A stretch of DNA of 64,000 nucleotides. Origin: Bacteroidota bacterium. Lineage in GTDB: Bacteria; Bacteroidota; Bacteroidia; Bacteroidales; UBA10428. Within the stretch, counting starts at the first letter, position 1; each line of letters begins with the position of its first letter. The stretch is from NCBI GenBank assembly GCA_016699695.1, contig CP065006.1, forward strand, positions 496,001 through 560,000, in the 5' to 3' direction. Shown in pieces: positions 1-9,555 of this stretch. The notes beneath the pieces were generated by a model. That model did not search any database, had not been told where the DNA came from, and saw nothing but the letters and a program-made list of their open reading frames with translations. The translations under genes were made by a program, and so were the position numbers.

Positions 1-1
1 G

Positions 2-2170
2 CCCATCGACAAAGCTGCCCGTAACCACACCTTTATTCATAATCCTGCCGCCTACGATTCCGATGGCGACAGCATTTCTTATAGCCTTACCGTATGCACC
101 GAAGCCGGAGGAAGACCCATTGAAGGATATACATTTCCAACCGCCAGTGACACTCTATATGTCGATCCGGTAAGTGGCGACCTTACCTGGATTACACCTG
201 TTGACCTTGGAGTATACAACATTGCCATATACATCGATGAATGGCGAAACGGCATTAAAATAGGGCGTATTACACGCGATATGCAAATTGATGTGTACGA
301 CACCGACAACAATCCACCGGTGAATCAGTCCATTCCGGATTTTTGCGTAGAAGCAGGCGACACCATCACTTTCCTGGTTACTTCTACCGACACTGACAAC
401 GATGCCGTAAAACAGACCATGACCGGTGCACCCTTTTTTGATGGCACGGCCACCTTCGAGCTCATCGAAGCTGGAGCAGGATTCAGCACCTCCCGCTTTA
501 CCTGGATTACTAATTGCAACCAGGCACAGCAGCAACCCTACAGTTTGGTGTTAAAATCAGAAGATGTGGTAACCGATGTCAGTTTGGTCGATATTACCAG
601 CTTTCAGGTGCGGGTGCTGCACAATGCTCCAAAAAATCTGGTTGCCGAAGCTAGCACCGACAATATCAAACTCAACTGGAAACGCAGTAATTGCGGTATT
701 CCGCAGGGATACAATATTTACCGACGTATCGGATCCTACGATTTTATCCCTGATAGTTGCGAGAATGGCTTGCCCGGATATACAGGCTATTCGCTCATAG
801 GCCAGGTTGATGGACAGAATGATACTACTTTTATAGACGATGACCAGGGGCAAGGTCTGGTGCCCGGATTTGATTACTGTTATAGGATTACAGCATTTTA
901 TGGCGATGGAGCAGAGAGTTTTGCATCGAACGAAATTTGCGCCATACTCATACCCGGATTGCCTGCAATGCTGCAAGTAAGTGTGCTGGAAGACAATGCC
1001 AGTACAGGTGAAATATCGGTAAAATGGGCAAAACCAATCGATTTCGATACAATTGACGACGGCCCCTATATTTACGAAGTATATCGGCAAAGCCCCAACG
1101 AAACAAGCTATTCCCTTATTGACACCATACATTCCATAACCCTCGCTGACACAAGTTTCATCGACAAAAACATCAATACGCTTCAATTTCCTTATTATTA
1201 CTCAGTAAGGCTTCTATACCTGGATAGTAATAATGAGTGGATATTGTATCCGGGATACGAATCGGCCTCGTCGATGTACCTCAATTTAATTGGTAAAGAC
1301 AATACAATTTATATCGATGTATTAAAACGTTCGCCCTGGCTGAATAAATCGTATGCTATTTTCAGAAAAGCGGAATTGGAAGTTGATTTTGATTCCATTG
1401 CATCGGTAAACAACCCTACTTATGCCGATATCAATCTGGGCAACCTGGTACCTTACACCTACCGGGTAAAAAGCTCTGGCGAACGCCCTTTAAACAACCG
1501 CCTCTATCAAACTACCAATATTTCGCACCTGAACACTACCTCGGCAGTCGATACTATATTCCCTTGTGCACCCCTGCCTTCTGTAATTTCGGTATGCGAC
1601 AGTGCCTACAACCTTTTAAGCTGGTTAAGCCCAAAAGCCATTTGTGGTTCAAACGACGTGGTAAACTATCTGATATACTACAGTCCGAGTCAGAATACTC
1701 CGCTTCAATTAATTGAAACCCTAAACGAAACCGACACAGTATACATACACCGGCTAGGCATTGAAACCCTGGCTGCAATATATGGCGTGGCAGCGGTAGA
1801 TTCTTTCGGAAATACCAGTAAAATCAACACGGTTTCTATCGATTCCTGCCTGATGTTCTCGCTGCCCAATGTCTTTAGTCCAAACGGCGATGGAGTCAAC
1901 GATATGTTTGTCTCTTACAACCTGGGGGGATTTGTTAAACGGGTAGATATGGCAATTTTTAATCGTTATGGTCAGGTGGTTTATAAAACTACCGACCCCG
2001 ATGTCAATTGGAATGGAATCCATAAAGACTCAAAAAAGACAGTGTCCACAGGAGTTTACTACTATATCTGCGATGTAATTGAACCGCGCCTAACAGGTGA
2101 AGTACACCGCACTCTGAAAGGATTTATTCATGTGTATTCTGGCAATGAAACCAACATTTCCGGCGAATGA
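2..2170 (+). CDS. T9SS type-B sorted secreted protein, 3' part (partial)
   Basis: The frame is open from the first codon of the window without a start, so this is the last 722 residues of a larger protein; the in-frame ATG at 281 is internal. Visible parts are cadherin/PKD-like beta domains with DSDGD and DTDNN motifs, fibronectin-III-like stretches (for example NAPKNLVAEAS followed by KLNWKR), and a C-terminal domain starting near SPNGDGVND that continues into a NRYGQVVY strand. That ending is the gliding-motility-associated/CHU_C type-B T9SS sorting domain, so the product is probably secreted across the outer membrane and surface-anchored or released. The stop overlaps the next gene's start (ATGA), indicating translational coupling. 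The ligand or role of the N-terminal part is unknown. Confidence 0.9.
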   Translation, partial: PIDKAARNHTFIHNPAAYDSDGDSISYSLTVCTEAGGRPIEGYTFPTASDTLYVDPVSGDLTWITPVDLGVYNIAIYIDEWRNGIKIGRITRDMQIDVYDTDNNPPVNQSIPDFCVEAGDTITFLVTSTDTDNDAVKQTMTGAPFFDGTATFELIEAGAGFSTSRFTWITNCNQAQQQPYSLVLKSEDVVTDVSLVDITSFQVRVLHNAPKNLVAEASTDNIKLNWKRSNCGIPQGYNIYRRIGSYDFIPDSCENGLPGYTGYSLIGQVDGQNDTTFIDDDQGQGLVPGFDYCYRITAFYGDGAESFASNEICAILIPGLPAMLQVSVLEDNASTGEISVKWAKPIDFDTIDDGPYIYEVYRQSPNETSYSLIDTIHSITLADTSFIDKNINTLQFPYYYSVRLLYLDSNNEWILYPGYESASSMYLNLIGKDNTIYIDVLKRSPWLNKSYAIFRKAELEVDFDSIASVNNPTYADINLGNLVPYTYRVKSSGERPLNNRLYQTTNISHLNTTSAVDTIFPCAPLPSVISVCDSAYNLLSWLSPKAICGSNDVVNYLIYYSPSQNTPLQLIETLNETDTVYIHRLGIETLAAIYGVAAVDSFGNTSKINTVSIDSCLMFSLPNVFSPNGDGVNDMFVSYNLGGFVKRVDMAIFNRYGQVVYKTTDPDVNWNGIHKDSKKTVSTGVYYYICDVIEPRLTGEVHRTLKGFIHVYSGNETNISGE

Positions 2171-3363
2171 GAAAGCTTTTCAGCATATTGTTTCTCAGCC
2201 TTGGTTTGTTTGGCTATGCCCAGCAACCTAATTATTTTCTGCAAGGTGTTTCCGACCTGAAAAACAATAATCCGGATGCTGCCATGCAAAACCTGGATAA
2301 AGCTTTAAAAGAAGACAAATACTCAGCCAGGTCTTATCTCTACCGGGGAATTGCCTATTATCAGACTCAATTGTTCACACTAGCTGCCAGCGATTTGTCG
2401 CAAGCCTGGAAAAATGGAAATCCTGAGGCGGCACTTTGGCTGGCAAAAATAAAGGCGCAATTGGGCGAAGTAGATTCTTGTATTAATTACATCCAGGCTT
2501 ATCTGAAAATTAATCCCTTTGCCTCAAAGTCTGAATTATTGCGTATTTCCGATTTTCAGCCCATTCAAAATTCAGACAGTTGGTATGCCTATGTTTCTTC
2601 CAGCCAGAATTCTCCCCTCGAAGAAGCTATAGAAGAAGTAAGATATTATTTTATAAATAATCGGCCCGAAGATGCCCTTTCGTCAGTAAACCAAGCTATT
2701 AGCCTGTATGGCAATGATGTAATATTGCTCGACCTAAGGGCACAGGTTTATAATAGTCTGCAAAATTTTTCGCTGGCAGCTGCTGATTATCGTACACTTC
2801 TGAAAACAAATCCATCCAGCAGCCGATTTTTAAAAGGCTTAGCTCAATGCCAGTTAAATCAAAAAGAGTTTACCCAGGCAAGCGAAAATTTAAGATTGCT
2901 TATCACTGAAGTTCCGGAAGATTTCGAACTCTATCTCTTACATGGCACTTCGGAATTGGGCAACAAACAACCCGCAAATGCCCTCAGAGCAGTAATTACA
3001 TTCCTTAATTATTTCCCAACAGATTCGACAGCGCTGTTTCTTTCTGCACAAGCCTATTTCGATTTAGGACAATACCAACAAGCCCTGCGCAGTATGAATT
3101 CGCTCTTTGAAAAATATCCTCCCAATGCCCGATGGTTTTCCCATCGTGGCCGGTGTTATTTCTCCACCGGAGCCTATAACCCGGCTGCATACGATTTTTC
3201 TATGAGCCTCGACCTCGATCCCCGCAATCCGCAAGCTAACCTGATGCTGGGAAATTGCTATTCGAAATTGGGGCAACCCGAAAAAGCCTGCTATTTCTGG
3301 AAACGGGCACTTAACTATGGCGAACTTCAGGCAACTGAATATCTTTTGAATTTCTGCCAGTAA
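2167..3363 (+). CDS. Exported TPR-repeat protein
   Basis: 398 residues with a signal peptide (MRKLFSILFLSLGLFGYAQ) and tandem tetratricopeptide-like helical pairs along the whole length, such as ARSYLYRGIAYYQTQLF and NPQANLMLGNCYSKLGQPEKA. TPR proteins act as protein-binding scaffolds, here in the periplasm. The start overlaps the stop of the preceding T9SS-sorted protein by 4 bases, so the two are probably one operon. A role in assembling or anchoring that secreted protein is inferred from context only. No catalytic domain is seen. Confidence 0.85.
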   Translation: MRKLFSILFLSLGLFGYAQQPNYFLQGVSDLKNNNPDAAMQNLDKALKEDKYSARSYLYRGIAYYQTQLFTLAASDLSQAWKNGNPEAALWLAKIKAQLGEVDSCINYIQAYLKINPFASKSELLRISDFQPIQNSDSWYAYVSSSQNSPLEEAIEEVRYYFINNRPEDALSSVNQAISLYGNDVILLDLRAQVYNSLQNFSLAAADYRTLLKTNPSSSRFLKGLAQCQLNQKEFTQASENLRLLITEVPEDFELYLLHGTSELGNKQPANALRAVITFLNYFPTDSTALFLSAQAYFDLGQYQQALRSMNSLFEKYPPNARWFSHRGRCYFSTGAYNPAAYDFSMSLDLDPRNPQANLMLGNCYSKLGQPEKACYFWKRALNYGELQATEYLLNFCQ

Positions 3364-3448
3364 ATTGCCCTTTCCTTATTCTTAATTGCATTTTTTTAGA
3401 ATCGCATTTGAAGAGATTTATGCAAGAAAAAAAGTGATAGAGGGACCT

Positions 3449-3931
3449 ATGAAACACACAACCGAAAACCAAATCTGCTGTCCTCCTTTTAAACCCGAAC
3501 TGTGGGACGATAAAACCTTCGAATGGCAAAACAAAAAATTCATTACCGACAAGGTATTTACTTTGTTTTACATGCCCATGAACTTTGGAGGAGCAATGCG
3601 TAGACTGGATAAAAAAGTAAGCGCAGCTGGCAGCCAAATACCCGATTACCTTTGCCTGGCCGACCATACATCGAAATGGAATATGAATTTATACCTTTCT
3701 GTGGATAAAGAAATTCCCTTCGCGGACAATACCAGTTTAACTGGCAAATTCTTTAGCAAAGTGTATGAAGGTCCTTTTCGCAACACTGAAAAATGGTGCA
3801 AAGATTTCGAAGGCATTGCAAAGTCGAAAGGCTATACGCTAAAAAAATGGTTTATGTGGTATACTACCTGCCCTAAATGCGCAAAAAAATACGGTAAAAA
3901 CTATGTAGCTATTGTAGCTGAGATTCAATAA
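3449..3931 (+). CDS. Small conserved cytoplasmic protein, unrecognised
   Basis: 160 residues from the chosen ATG, which has AGAGGGA about 5 bases upstream. A longer reading from 3386 adds 21 residues without a convincing ribosome site. No signal peptide. It has two Cys pairs: CC near the N-terminus (ENQICCPPF) and CPKC near the C-terminus (TTCPKCAKKYGKNYVAIVAEI). The second is a possible metal-binding or redox knuckle. The body is rich in Trp, Lys and Phe. It resembles small Bacteroidota proteins that are often annotated only as hydrolase-like; no catalytic motif supports that name. It lies 85 bases after the TPR gene and converges with tyrA. Confidence 0.75.
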   Translation: MKHTTENQICCPPFKPELWDDKTFEWQNKKFITDKVFTLFYMPMNFGGAMRRLDKKVSAAGSQIPDYLCLADHTSKWNMNLYLSVDKEIPFADNTSLTGKFFSKVYEGPFRNTEKWCKDFEGIAKSKGYTLKKWFMWYTTCPKCAKKYGKNYVAIVAEIQ

Positions 3932-3991
3932 CTGATTTCGAATCTAAAAACCTAAAAAAGAAACTTATGGAAAGAATTAGCCATTTCTCTG

Positions 3992-4777
3992 CTATTCTTT
4001 CATATTTTCGCGCAAGCCCGAAAGAAACAATTTCATGGCTGCCGTGTCTTTGTCTTTTATAATCCTCTTAAGCTCTTCGTGTTTTTTACCAATTTCATCA
4101 ATTTGCTCATAGGTATAGGGACTGAACAGAATTTCAGAAAGCAGGTAATCATCTTCAGACAATAAACCTTTAGCAATCTGATGGTGCTTGCGGAAAGTAG
4201 TTCCGGGAGCTTCCTGGTGTTTCATGCAGGAAGCAAAAAGCATAGATGACACAAATGGTATAGACAGGGAATAGGCTATTGTTTTATCGTGCTCAATAAA
4301 AGTATACTCGAATATGCGAATATCGAACTGGTGATAAAAATGACGAAAGAATTTTTTTCCTTCCTCGTCACTTTGCGTGATTATGATTGCATTCTGCTCA
4401 CTCAGGTCGTGCATTTTAGCAAAGGTAGGGCCAAACATAGGATGAGTAGAAACGAACCGCCTACCGGAGTTAAGGTAAAATTCGCGCAGAGGTGTTTTTA
4501 CTGAAGTAATATCCGATAAAATACAAGTCTCTGGCAAATACGGCATCACACTCTCAAATACCTCAATAGTTTTATGCAGGCTAACGGCATTAATCACCAA
4601 TTCGGGTTCAAAGGCTTTAATTTCATCATAAGTGAGCAATCGATGACAATTGAAAAGGTATCGCATGCGGGATTTTTCGGTATCGAAAACAGCCACCTCG
4701 AAATCGAGACAGAGTGAATCGACAAACCAGGCTCCCATGCGCCCCGCTCCTAGCACCAGTATTTTATTGATTTTCAT
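3992..4777 (-). CDS. tyrA: Prephenate dehydrogenase
   Basis: 261 residues. The N-terminus is a Rossmann NAD(P)-binding fold (KILVLGAGRMGAWF), followed by VINAVSLHKTIEVF, DITSVKTPL and STHPMFGP, which is the standard TyrA order. It oxidatively decarboxylates prephenate to 4-hydroxyphenylpyruvate, the tyrosine branch. No ACT or chorismate mutase domain is attached; the mutase is fused to DAHP synthase three genes upstream of aroC. It is the last gene of the minus-strand aromatic operon, starting 29 bases after aroC ends. The Phe-linked attenuator upstream of pheA would also control it if the operon is a single transcript. Confidence 0.92.
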   Translation of the reverse strand: MKINKILVLGAGRMGAWFVDSLCLDFEVAVFDTEKSRMRYLFNCHRLLTYDEIKAFEPELVINAVSLHKTIEVFESVMPYLPETCILSDITSVKTPLREFYLNSGRRFVSTHPMFGPTFAKMHDLSEQNAIIITQSDEEGKKFFRHFYHQFDIRIFEYTFIEHDKTIAYSLSIPFVSSMLFASCMKHQEAPGTTFRKHHQIAKGLLSEDDYLLSEILFSPYTYEQIDEIGKKHEELKRIIKDKDTAAMKLFLSGLRENMKE

Positions 4778-4806
4778 ATCCCGAATAGTTTTGAATATAC
4801 TGTCTT

Positions 4807-5799
4807 TTACTGAATGATACGCTTAATCTCCTGGGCCTGCATCATAAAATCTGCCAGCACAATGGCAGTGGCAGCCTCCACTATCACCGGGGCCCTTAGT
4901 GCCACACACAAATCGTGACGGCCTTCGACAACAAGACTTTCTACCTTTCCTGTTTTTACATTCAATGTTTTTTGTTCTTTCGAAATGCTGGAAGTAGGTT
5001 TGATGGCAAGCCTAAAAACCAATTCGTTGCCATTGGTAATGCCCCCATTGATGCCTCCGGCATGATTGGTTTCTGTTTTCCCATCCATCGACAAAATATT
5101 ATCGTTGTGCTCGCTTCCGCGCATACGGGCTGCGGCAAAGCCAGAGCCAAACTCAATTCCCTTTACTGCTGGAATAGAGAACATCATATGAGCCAGTACC
5201 GATTCCACAGAATCGAAAAACGGTTCGCCCAGACCAACCGGCAATCCTTTTATCCGGCATTCGATAATGCCCCCGATGGAGTCCTGCTCTTCTAAGGCCC
5301 TATCCACAGCAGCATCCACATCTGCATTGCCGCCAGCCTCAATCAATTTCGCCGAAATGCTCACTTGCGATAAGAGCTTTTTGGCCACTACCCCGGCAGC
5401 TACCAGACCAAGAGTGATGCGGGCAGAGAAATGACCCCCACCACGAAAATCTTCAAAACCGCCAAATTTTTTCGATGCTACAAAGTCGGCATGCCCAGGA
5501 CGAGGCATTTCGCGCAGCTTATCATAATCGGCCGAGCGGGTGTTGGTATTTTCGAACTGAATTAACAAGGGGGCACCCGTAGTGAAGTTGTTAAACACAC
5601 CGTTAACCAAACGTGGTAGGTCGGCCTCTTTGCGCGGTGTAGTGCCCTTGGCTCCGGCACGCCTGCGCGAAAGATCGGCATTAAAATCGGCAACCTCCAA
5701 CTGCAAACCTGCTGGCAGGCCATCAACTACGATACCCACTCCCGGACCATGCGATTCTCCAAAAATGTTAATTCTGAATAGATGTCCAAAACTGTTCAT
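4807..5799 (-). CDS. aroC: Chorismate synthase
   Basis: 330 residues, slightly short for the family (about 350-390) but with all landmark segments: FGESHGPGVGIVVDGLPAG, RRRAGAKGTTPRKE, MPRPGHADF, FRGGGHFSAR, GIEFGSGFAAARMRGSEHND, and RHDLCVALRAPVIVEAA near the end. It converts 5-enolpyruvylshikimate-3-phosphate to chorismate using reduced FMN. It lies between aroD and tyrA on the same strand, 48 bases after aroD. Confidence 0.96.
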   Translation of the reverse strand: MNSFGHLFRINIFGESHGPGVGIVVDGLPAGLQLEVADFNADLSRRRAGAKGTTPRKEADLPRLVNGVFNNFTTGAPLLIQFENTNTRSADYDKLREMPRPGHADFVASKKFGGFEDFRGGGHFSARITLGLVAAGVVAKKLLSQVSISAKLIEAGGNADVDAAVDRALEEQDSIGGIIECRIKGLPVGLGEPFFDSVESVLAHMMFSIPAVKGIEFGSGFAAARMRGSEHNDNILSMDGKTETNHAGGINGGITNGNELVFRLAIKPTSSISKEQKTLNVKTGKVESLVVEGRHDLCVALRAPVIVEAATAIVLADFMMQAQEIKRIIQ

Positions 5800-5847
5800 A
5801 TTGAGTTTGTTTTGTGCTAGATGCGAATAAAGGTAAGGAAAGCTTTG

Positions 5848-6498
5848 TTATGCAGTTAAATACTTTGACAGTTCGGCCATTATTGCTTTCATATCGGAAT
5901 AGGATATTTGTCCAGGAGCAGTTCCAACTTCGCCATCTGCAGCAGCAAAAGTAAACGATGCACCTAACAAGGGAGCCATTACACGCGAGAGTTTCCCTTC
6001 CTCGCCCATGCCAATAGCTACCAATGGTCTGGAGTCGGAATAGAGCGACATCAAACGGGCATTGTCGACCCGGTTGTGCACCATTGTGGCCAGTTTGGCT
6101 ATGTCGGCACCTTTCGCAAAACAAGAGTCGATAATTTCGAATAGCTCACGCATGCCGGGGGTTTCGCTATAATTATGGTACGAGATTATTACTTTGCATT
6201 CATGCCTGCGGGCAAGGTCCACAATGCGTTGTCTTTGTTCATCGGAGGCTTCCAGTTCAATATCTACATATTTGGCACCTGCCACAATAGCCCGATGCAA
6301 AAGTTTGTATTGCTGTGATTCTGACATCGAATCGGGTCTGCAGGTTGCTATCAGTGGCACCTTGCCGGAAAAAACCAAATCAATGGTCTCTTCATCAAAG
6401 CCGGTAAGGTCGAGCCGGATCTCGGCCATCTCAATACCTTGCAGGGTAGCCAGACATTGCCTGTAATCGCTATTGGAAATCGCTACGCAAATCATCAA
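5848..6498 (-). CDS. aroD: 3-Dehydroquinate dehydratase, type I
   Basis: 216 residues, a class I (Schiff-base) dehydroquinase TIM barrel. Visible motifs are AEIRLDLTGF and LIATCRPD near the N-terminus, YVDIELE, the catalytic His region KVIISYHNYSETP, ADIAKLATMVH containing the imine-forming Lys, and GAPLLGASFTF/APGQ-like substrate-loop sequence near the end. It dehydrates 3-dehydroquinate to 3-dehydroshikimate. Its first 29 bases overlap the end of aroB in another frame, indicating tight coupling of consecutive pathway steps. Confidence 0.93.
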   Translation of the reverse strand: MMICVAISNSDYRQCLATLQGIEMAEIRLDLTGFDEETIDLVFSGKVPLIATCRPDSMSESQQYKLLHRAIVAGAKYVDIELEASDEQRQRIVDLARRHECKVIISYHNYSETPGMRELFEIIDSCFAKGADIAKLATMVHNRVDNARLMSLYSDSRPLVAIGMGEEGKLSRVMAPLLGASFTFAAADGEVGTAPGQISYSDMKAIMAELSKYLTA

Positions 6499-7513
6499 TC
6501 ATATTTTCTAATTCTGTATAGGGGACTTTTTTGGTTACCGCTTTGCCGATTGACTCGAGTAATACCAAATGAATTTCTTCTCCTTCGCGCTTTTTATCCT
6601 TTTTCATTGCATTGAACAACAAGGCGATGTCAATATTTGGCTTAACAGGCAACTGATAAGCTAATAGCACTTGCTCTATCCGGTTTGCTTCCAATTCAGT
6701 AAGCATTCCCAAATTGACCGATACCCTTGAAGCTAACACCATACCCACGCTCACTGCCTCGCCATGCAAGATACCGGTGAGTTTTTCAATGGCATGTGCG
6801 AAGGTATGCCCAAAATTCAGCAGCCTGCGCTCGCCCTTTTCCCTTTCGTCGGCCTCTACTACTTTAGCTTTCACGGCCACCGCTTCGTAGATCATTGTAT
6901 CAAGCACATGGCCATCGAATGAAAGCGCTTGTGGAGCATAATTCGAACAGTATTCAAAAAGAGAAGCGTTTTTTATCGCGCCGGCTTTAATAATTTCAGA
7001 AAAACCAGCTCTAAATTGTCGGGCATCAAGGCTTTGCAACATGCTGGTATCGCATAGCACGAATTCGGGTTGGGCAAATACGCCTATCATATTTTTATAA
7101 CCTCTGAAATTCACTCCATTTTTACCCCCTACACTGGCATCGACCTGAGAAAGTAAGGTGGTTGAAACAAAGCCAAATGGCATACCCCGCATAAAGCTGG
7201 AAGCCACAAAACCAGCTACATCGCATACAATTCCACCACCCATGGCCAGTAGAAAGCTGGTACGGTCGGCCTCAAATTCAATAAGTTTATCATAGATGAG
7301 TTCCAAAGTCTGCAGCGTTTTATTCTGCTCACCTAATCCCATGGCTATCACTGGAACATCCGCTGGAAAATGTTTTCCATAAATAGCCTCTACCAAGGTG
7401 TCGGTGAGGATGATGGTTTTTCGGCCTTTCAGGTAAACCGACAAATTAGCTAACTTCTCACCGATAAGTATCTGAGATAGGTTCGATTCTGCTTTTACTT
7501 CGAGTATCTTCAT
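6470..7513 (-). CDS. aroB: 3-Dehydroquinate synthase
   Basis: 347 residues with the AroB fold: NAD-binding AMGGGIVCDVAGFVASSFMRG, STTLLSQVDASVGGKNGVNF, and metal-ligand segments ERRLLNFGHTFAHAIE and HGEAVSVGMVLAS. It cyclises DAHP to 3-dehydroquinate using NAD and a divalent metal. It follows the DAHP synthase gene by 22 bases and overlaps aroD, so pathway steps 1, 2 and 3 are consecutive in this operon. Confidence 0.95.
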   Translation of the reverse strand: MKILEVKAESNLSQILIGEKLANLSVYLKGRKTIILTDTLVEAIYGKHFPADVPVIAMGLGEQNKTLQTLELIYDKLIEFEADRTSFLLAMGGGIVCDVAGFVASSFMRGMPFGFVSTTLLSQVDASVGGKNGVNFRGYKNMIGVFAQPEFVLCDTSMLQSLDARQFRAGFSEIIKAGAIKNASLFEYCSNYAPQALSFDGHVLDTMIYEAVAVKAKVVEADEREKGERRLLNFGHTFAHAIEKLTGILHGEAVSVGMVLASRVSVNLGMLTELEANRIEQVLLAYQLPVKPNIDIALLFNAMKKDKKREGEEIHLVLLESIGKAVTKKVPYTELENMIDDLRSDFQ

Positions 7514-7535
7514 GCCTTTTGCTGGGTTTTCCAGA

Positions 7536-8621
7536 CTATTCGTTCATTACTTTAGTTTGGCGGTTGATCGATTCCTGGTGAATGGCCCTTAACACTTTCA
7601 GAATAAATTCTTCGCTAAGACCTTTTTCCATGGCCTTTTTCGACCGTTCCTGAAGAAGCTCGTCCCAACGACCAGATTGCAAGATTGTAAGGTTATTCTT
7701 TTTCTTGTACAAACCAATTTTTTCTGCCACATCCATGCGAAGTGCAAGTATCTGGAGTAACTCATTGTCGTATTTGTCAATCTCATGACGGAGCTCGTCA
7801 AGGGTATGCAGCAACACGGGACTTTCGATATTGGCATTCCGCAAAACCAGTCTGTCCAGAATATCACGGAGAGCTTCCGGAGTTACTTGTTGTGCTGCAT
7901 CGCTAATGGCTTTGTCTGGGTTCATATGGGTTTCGATTATAAGTCCATCGAAATTCAAGTCCATTCCTTTTTGCGAAATTTCAAAAATATACTCGCGATT
8001 GCCGCAAATATGGCTTGGATCAACAATAATAGGCAATTCGGGAATACGACGTCTTAACTCAATTGGTATCTGCCATTGAGGGGCATTACGGTAGATGCTT
8101 TTATCATAAGCAGAAAAACCCCGGTGTATTGCGGCCAGCTTTTTTATTCCTGCCTGATTAATTCTCTCCAGGGCACCAATCCACAATTCTACATCAGGGT
8201 TCACCGGGTTTTTAACCAGTACCGGAATGTCAGTGCCTTCGAGGGCATCGGCAATTTCCTGAACGGCAAAGGGGTTGGCTGTGGTGCGTGCTCCCACCCA
8301 TAAAATATCTACTCCATATTTCAAGGCTTTGAAAACATGGCTGGCATTGGCAACTTCAGTGGCAGTAAGCATGCCCACTTCCTGTTGAACGCGTTTAAGC
8401 CAGTTAAGTCCTTCTTTACCTACTCCTTCGAAAGAATTAGGCCTTGTGCGTGGTTTCCAGATACCTGCACGAAAAATCTTTATACCCTGCGCCTTTATCT
8501 GTCGCGCAGTTTCCAGTACCTGCTCTTCTGTTTCGGCGCTACATGGCCCAGCCATTACCAGGGGTCGCTTGTTTTCAATTCCCTCGAAAACAAAGGGCTC
8601 TAAATCAAGTTTAATGCTCAT
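7536..8621 (-). CDS. Bifunctional DAHP synthase / chorismate mutase
   Basis: 361 residues. Residues 1 to about 265 are a type I-beta (KdsA-like) DAHP synthase: MAGPCSAET, FRAGIWKPRTRPNSFEG, WVGARTTANPF, KNPVNPD, AAIHRGF and IVDPSHICG. Residues about 275-361 are an AroQ-type chorismate mutase (LRHEIDKYDNELLQILALRM, then KIGLYKKKNN and a late helix LKVLRAIHQESI). The enzyme makes DAHP from PEP and erythrose-4-phosphate and also converts chorismate to prephenate. In this family the mutase domain often acts as the allosteric sensor for the synthase. It starts 21 bases after pheA. Confidence 0.95.
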   Translation of the reverse strand: MSIKLDLEPFVFEGIENKRPLVMAGPCSAETEEQVLETARQIKAQGIKIFRAGIWKPRTRPNSFEGVGKEGLNWLKRVQQEVGMLTATEVANASHVFKALKYGVDILWVGARTTANPFAVQEIADALEGTDIPVLVKNPVNPDVELWIGALERINQAGIKKLAAIHRGFSAYDKSIYRNAPQWQIPIELRRRIPELPIIVDPSHICGNREYIFEISQKGMDLNFDGLIIETHMNPDKAISDAAQQVTPEALRDILDRLVLRNANIESPVLLHTLDELRHEIDKYDNELLQILALRMDVAEKIGLYKKKNNLTILQSGRWDELLQERSKKAMEKGLSEEFILKVLRAIHQESINRQTKVMNE

Positions 8622-8642
8622 ATGTTTTGTTTTAATTATGTT

Positions 8643-9503
8643 TTAGTCTAATAATTTTCTGCCTGAGTAATACTCACCCAAAATGTGTATGTCCGAAGTA
8701 AAGGGTTTGATTGCCTTAAGTGCATGGTTGTATTGCTCATAATCATTTATTTCCAGATCGACATAAAATTGGTATTCCCAATCTTTGCCAATAATGGGCA
8801 TGGATTGTATTTTCGAAAGGTTGATATCGTGAAAACTGAAAATGGAGAGTATTTTAGACAAACTGCCAATTTTATCTGCCAAAGCAAAGCTTAAGGAAAC
8901 CTTATTTATGCCAGTATCATGAAAAGATGAACCATTACGATCCTGCAATATAAGAAAGCGTGTATAGTTCATTTTATTGGTTTCGATCTGAGCAGCTAAA
9001 ATCTCGAGCTTGTATTTGTTGGCAGCCAGATCGCTGGCAATGGCGCCAATGCCCATGAGATGTTCCTCGGCAATTTTTTTGGCACTAAGGGCCGTGTCGA
9101 TGCTGTCGATGAGCTTTATATCCGGATAACTGTCGAAATATCCCTGGCATTGCAAAATGGCCATAGGGTGTGAGTATACTTCCTTAATGTCTTCGATTTT
9201 CTGACCCGGTAAGGCTACCAGATTTTGTTTGATGCGCAGGTAAATCTCTCCGATTACTTTCATATTCGACTCAAGCAACAGGCTGTAATTGGGTAGAATA
9301 CTGCCGGCAAGCGAGTTTTCGATGGCAGTTATTCCATAATCAACCAACCCGTCTTTTAATGCTTTAAAAAGGTCTTTAAAGGTATTGCGCGGTACAATTT
9401 CGATGTTTTCGTCTCCGAAGTAACGGTTGGCGGCAATTTCATGAAAGGCTCCATAGCCTCCCTGAATCGCAATACGCTTGGTTTTTAAACTAATTTTATT
9501 CAT
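8643..9503 (-). CDS. pheA: Prephenate dehydratase with ACT domain
   Basis: 286 residues. The catalytic dehydratase domain covers about residues 9-190 (IAIQGGYGAFHEIAA, GITAIENSLAGSI, YSHPMAILQC, and the conserved TRF in NYTRFLIL). A C-terminal ACT domain follows (about 200-280, KVSLSFALADKIGSLSKIL). The usual ESRP Phe-binding motif reads KIQSMPI here, a variant I recall as common in Bacteroidota. It converts prephenate to phenylpyruvate. It is the first structural gene after the predicted Phe attenuator, with the terminator stem ending about 20 bases upstream of the ATG. Confidence 0.94.
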   Translation of the reverse strand: MNKISLKTKRIAIQGGYGAFHEIAANRYFGDENIEIVPRNTFKDLFKALKDGLVDYGITAIENSLAGSILPNYSLLLESNMKVIGEIYLRIKQNLVALPGQKIEDIKEVYSHPMAILQCQGYFDSYPDIKLIDSIDTALSAKKIAEEHLMGIGAIASDLAANKYKLEILAAQIETNKMNYTRFLILQDRNGSSFHDTGINKVSLSFALADKIGSLSKILSIFSFHDINLSKIQSMPIIGKDWEYQFYVDLEINDYEQYNHALKAIKPFTSDIHILGEYYSGRKLLD

Positions 9504-9520
9504 CGATTAAATGGTATTAA

Positions 9521-9550
9521 AAGAAAAAGTCCCGATTTTTTCGGGACTTT
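9521..9550 (-). terminator. Intrinsic terminator of the pheA-operon attenuator
   Basis: On the minus strand a perfect 10-bp stem AAAGTCCCGA / TCGGGACTTT with a 5-base loop is followed by TTTTTCTTTT. It lies between the leader peptide stop and the pheA ATG. The 5' arm (AGTCCC) can instead pair with GGGGCT at 9585-9580 inside the leader ORF, giving a mutually exclusive antiterminator. Confidence 0.85.
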
Positions 9551-9555
9551 CTCAT

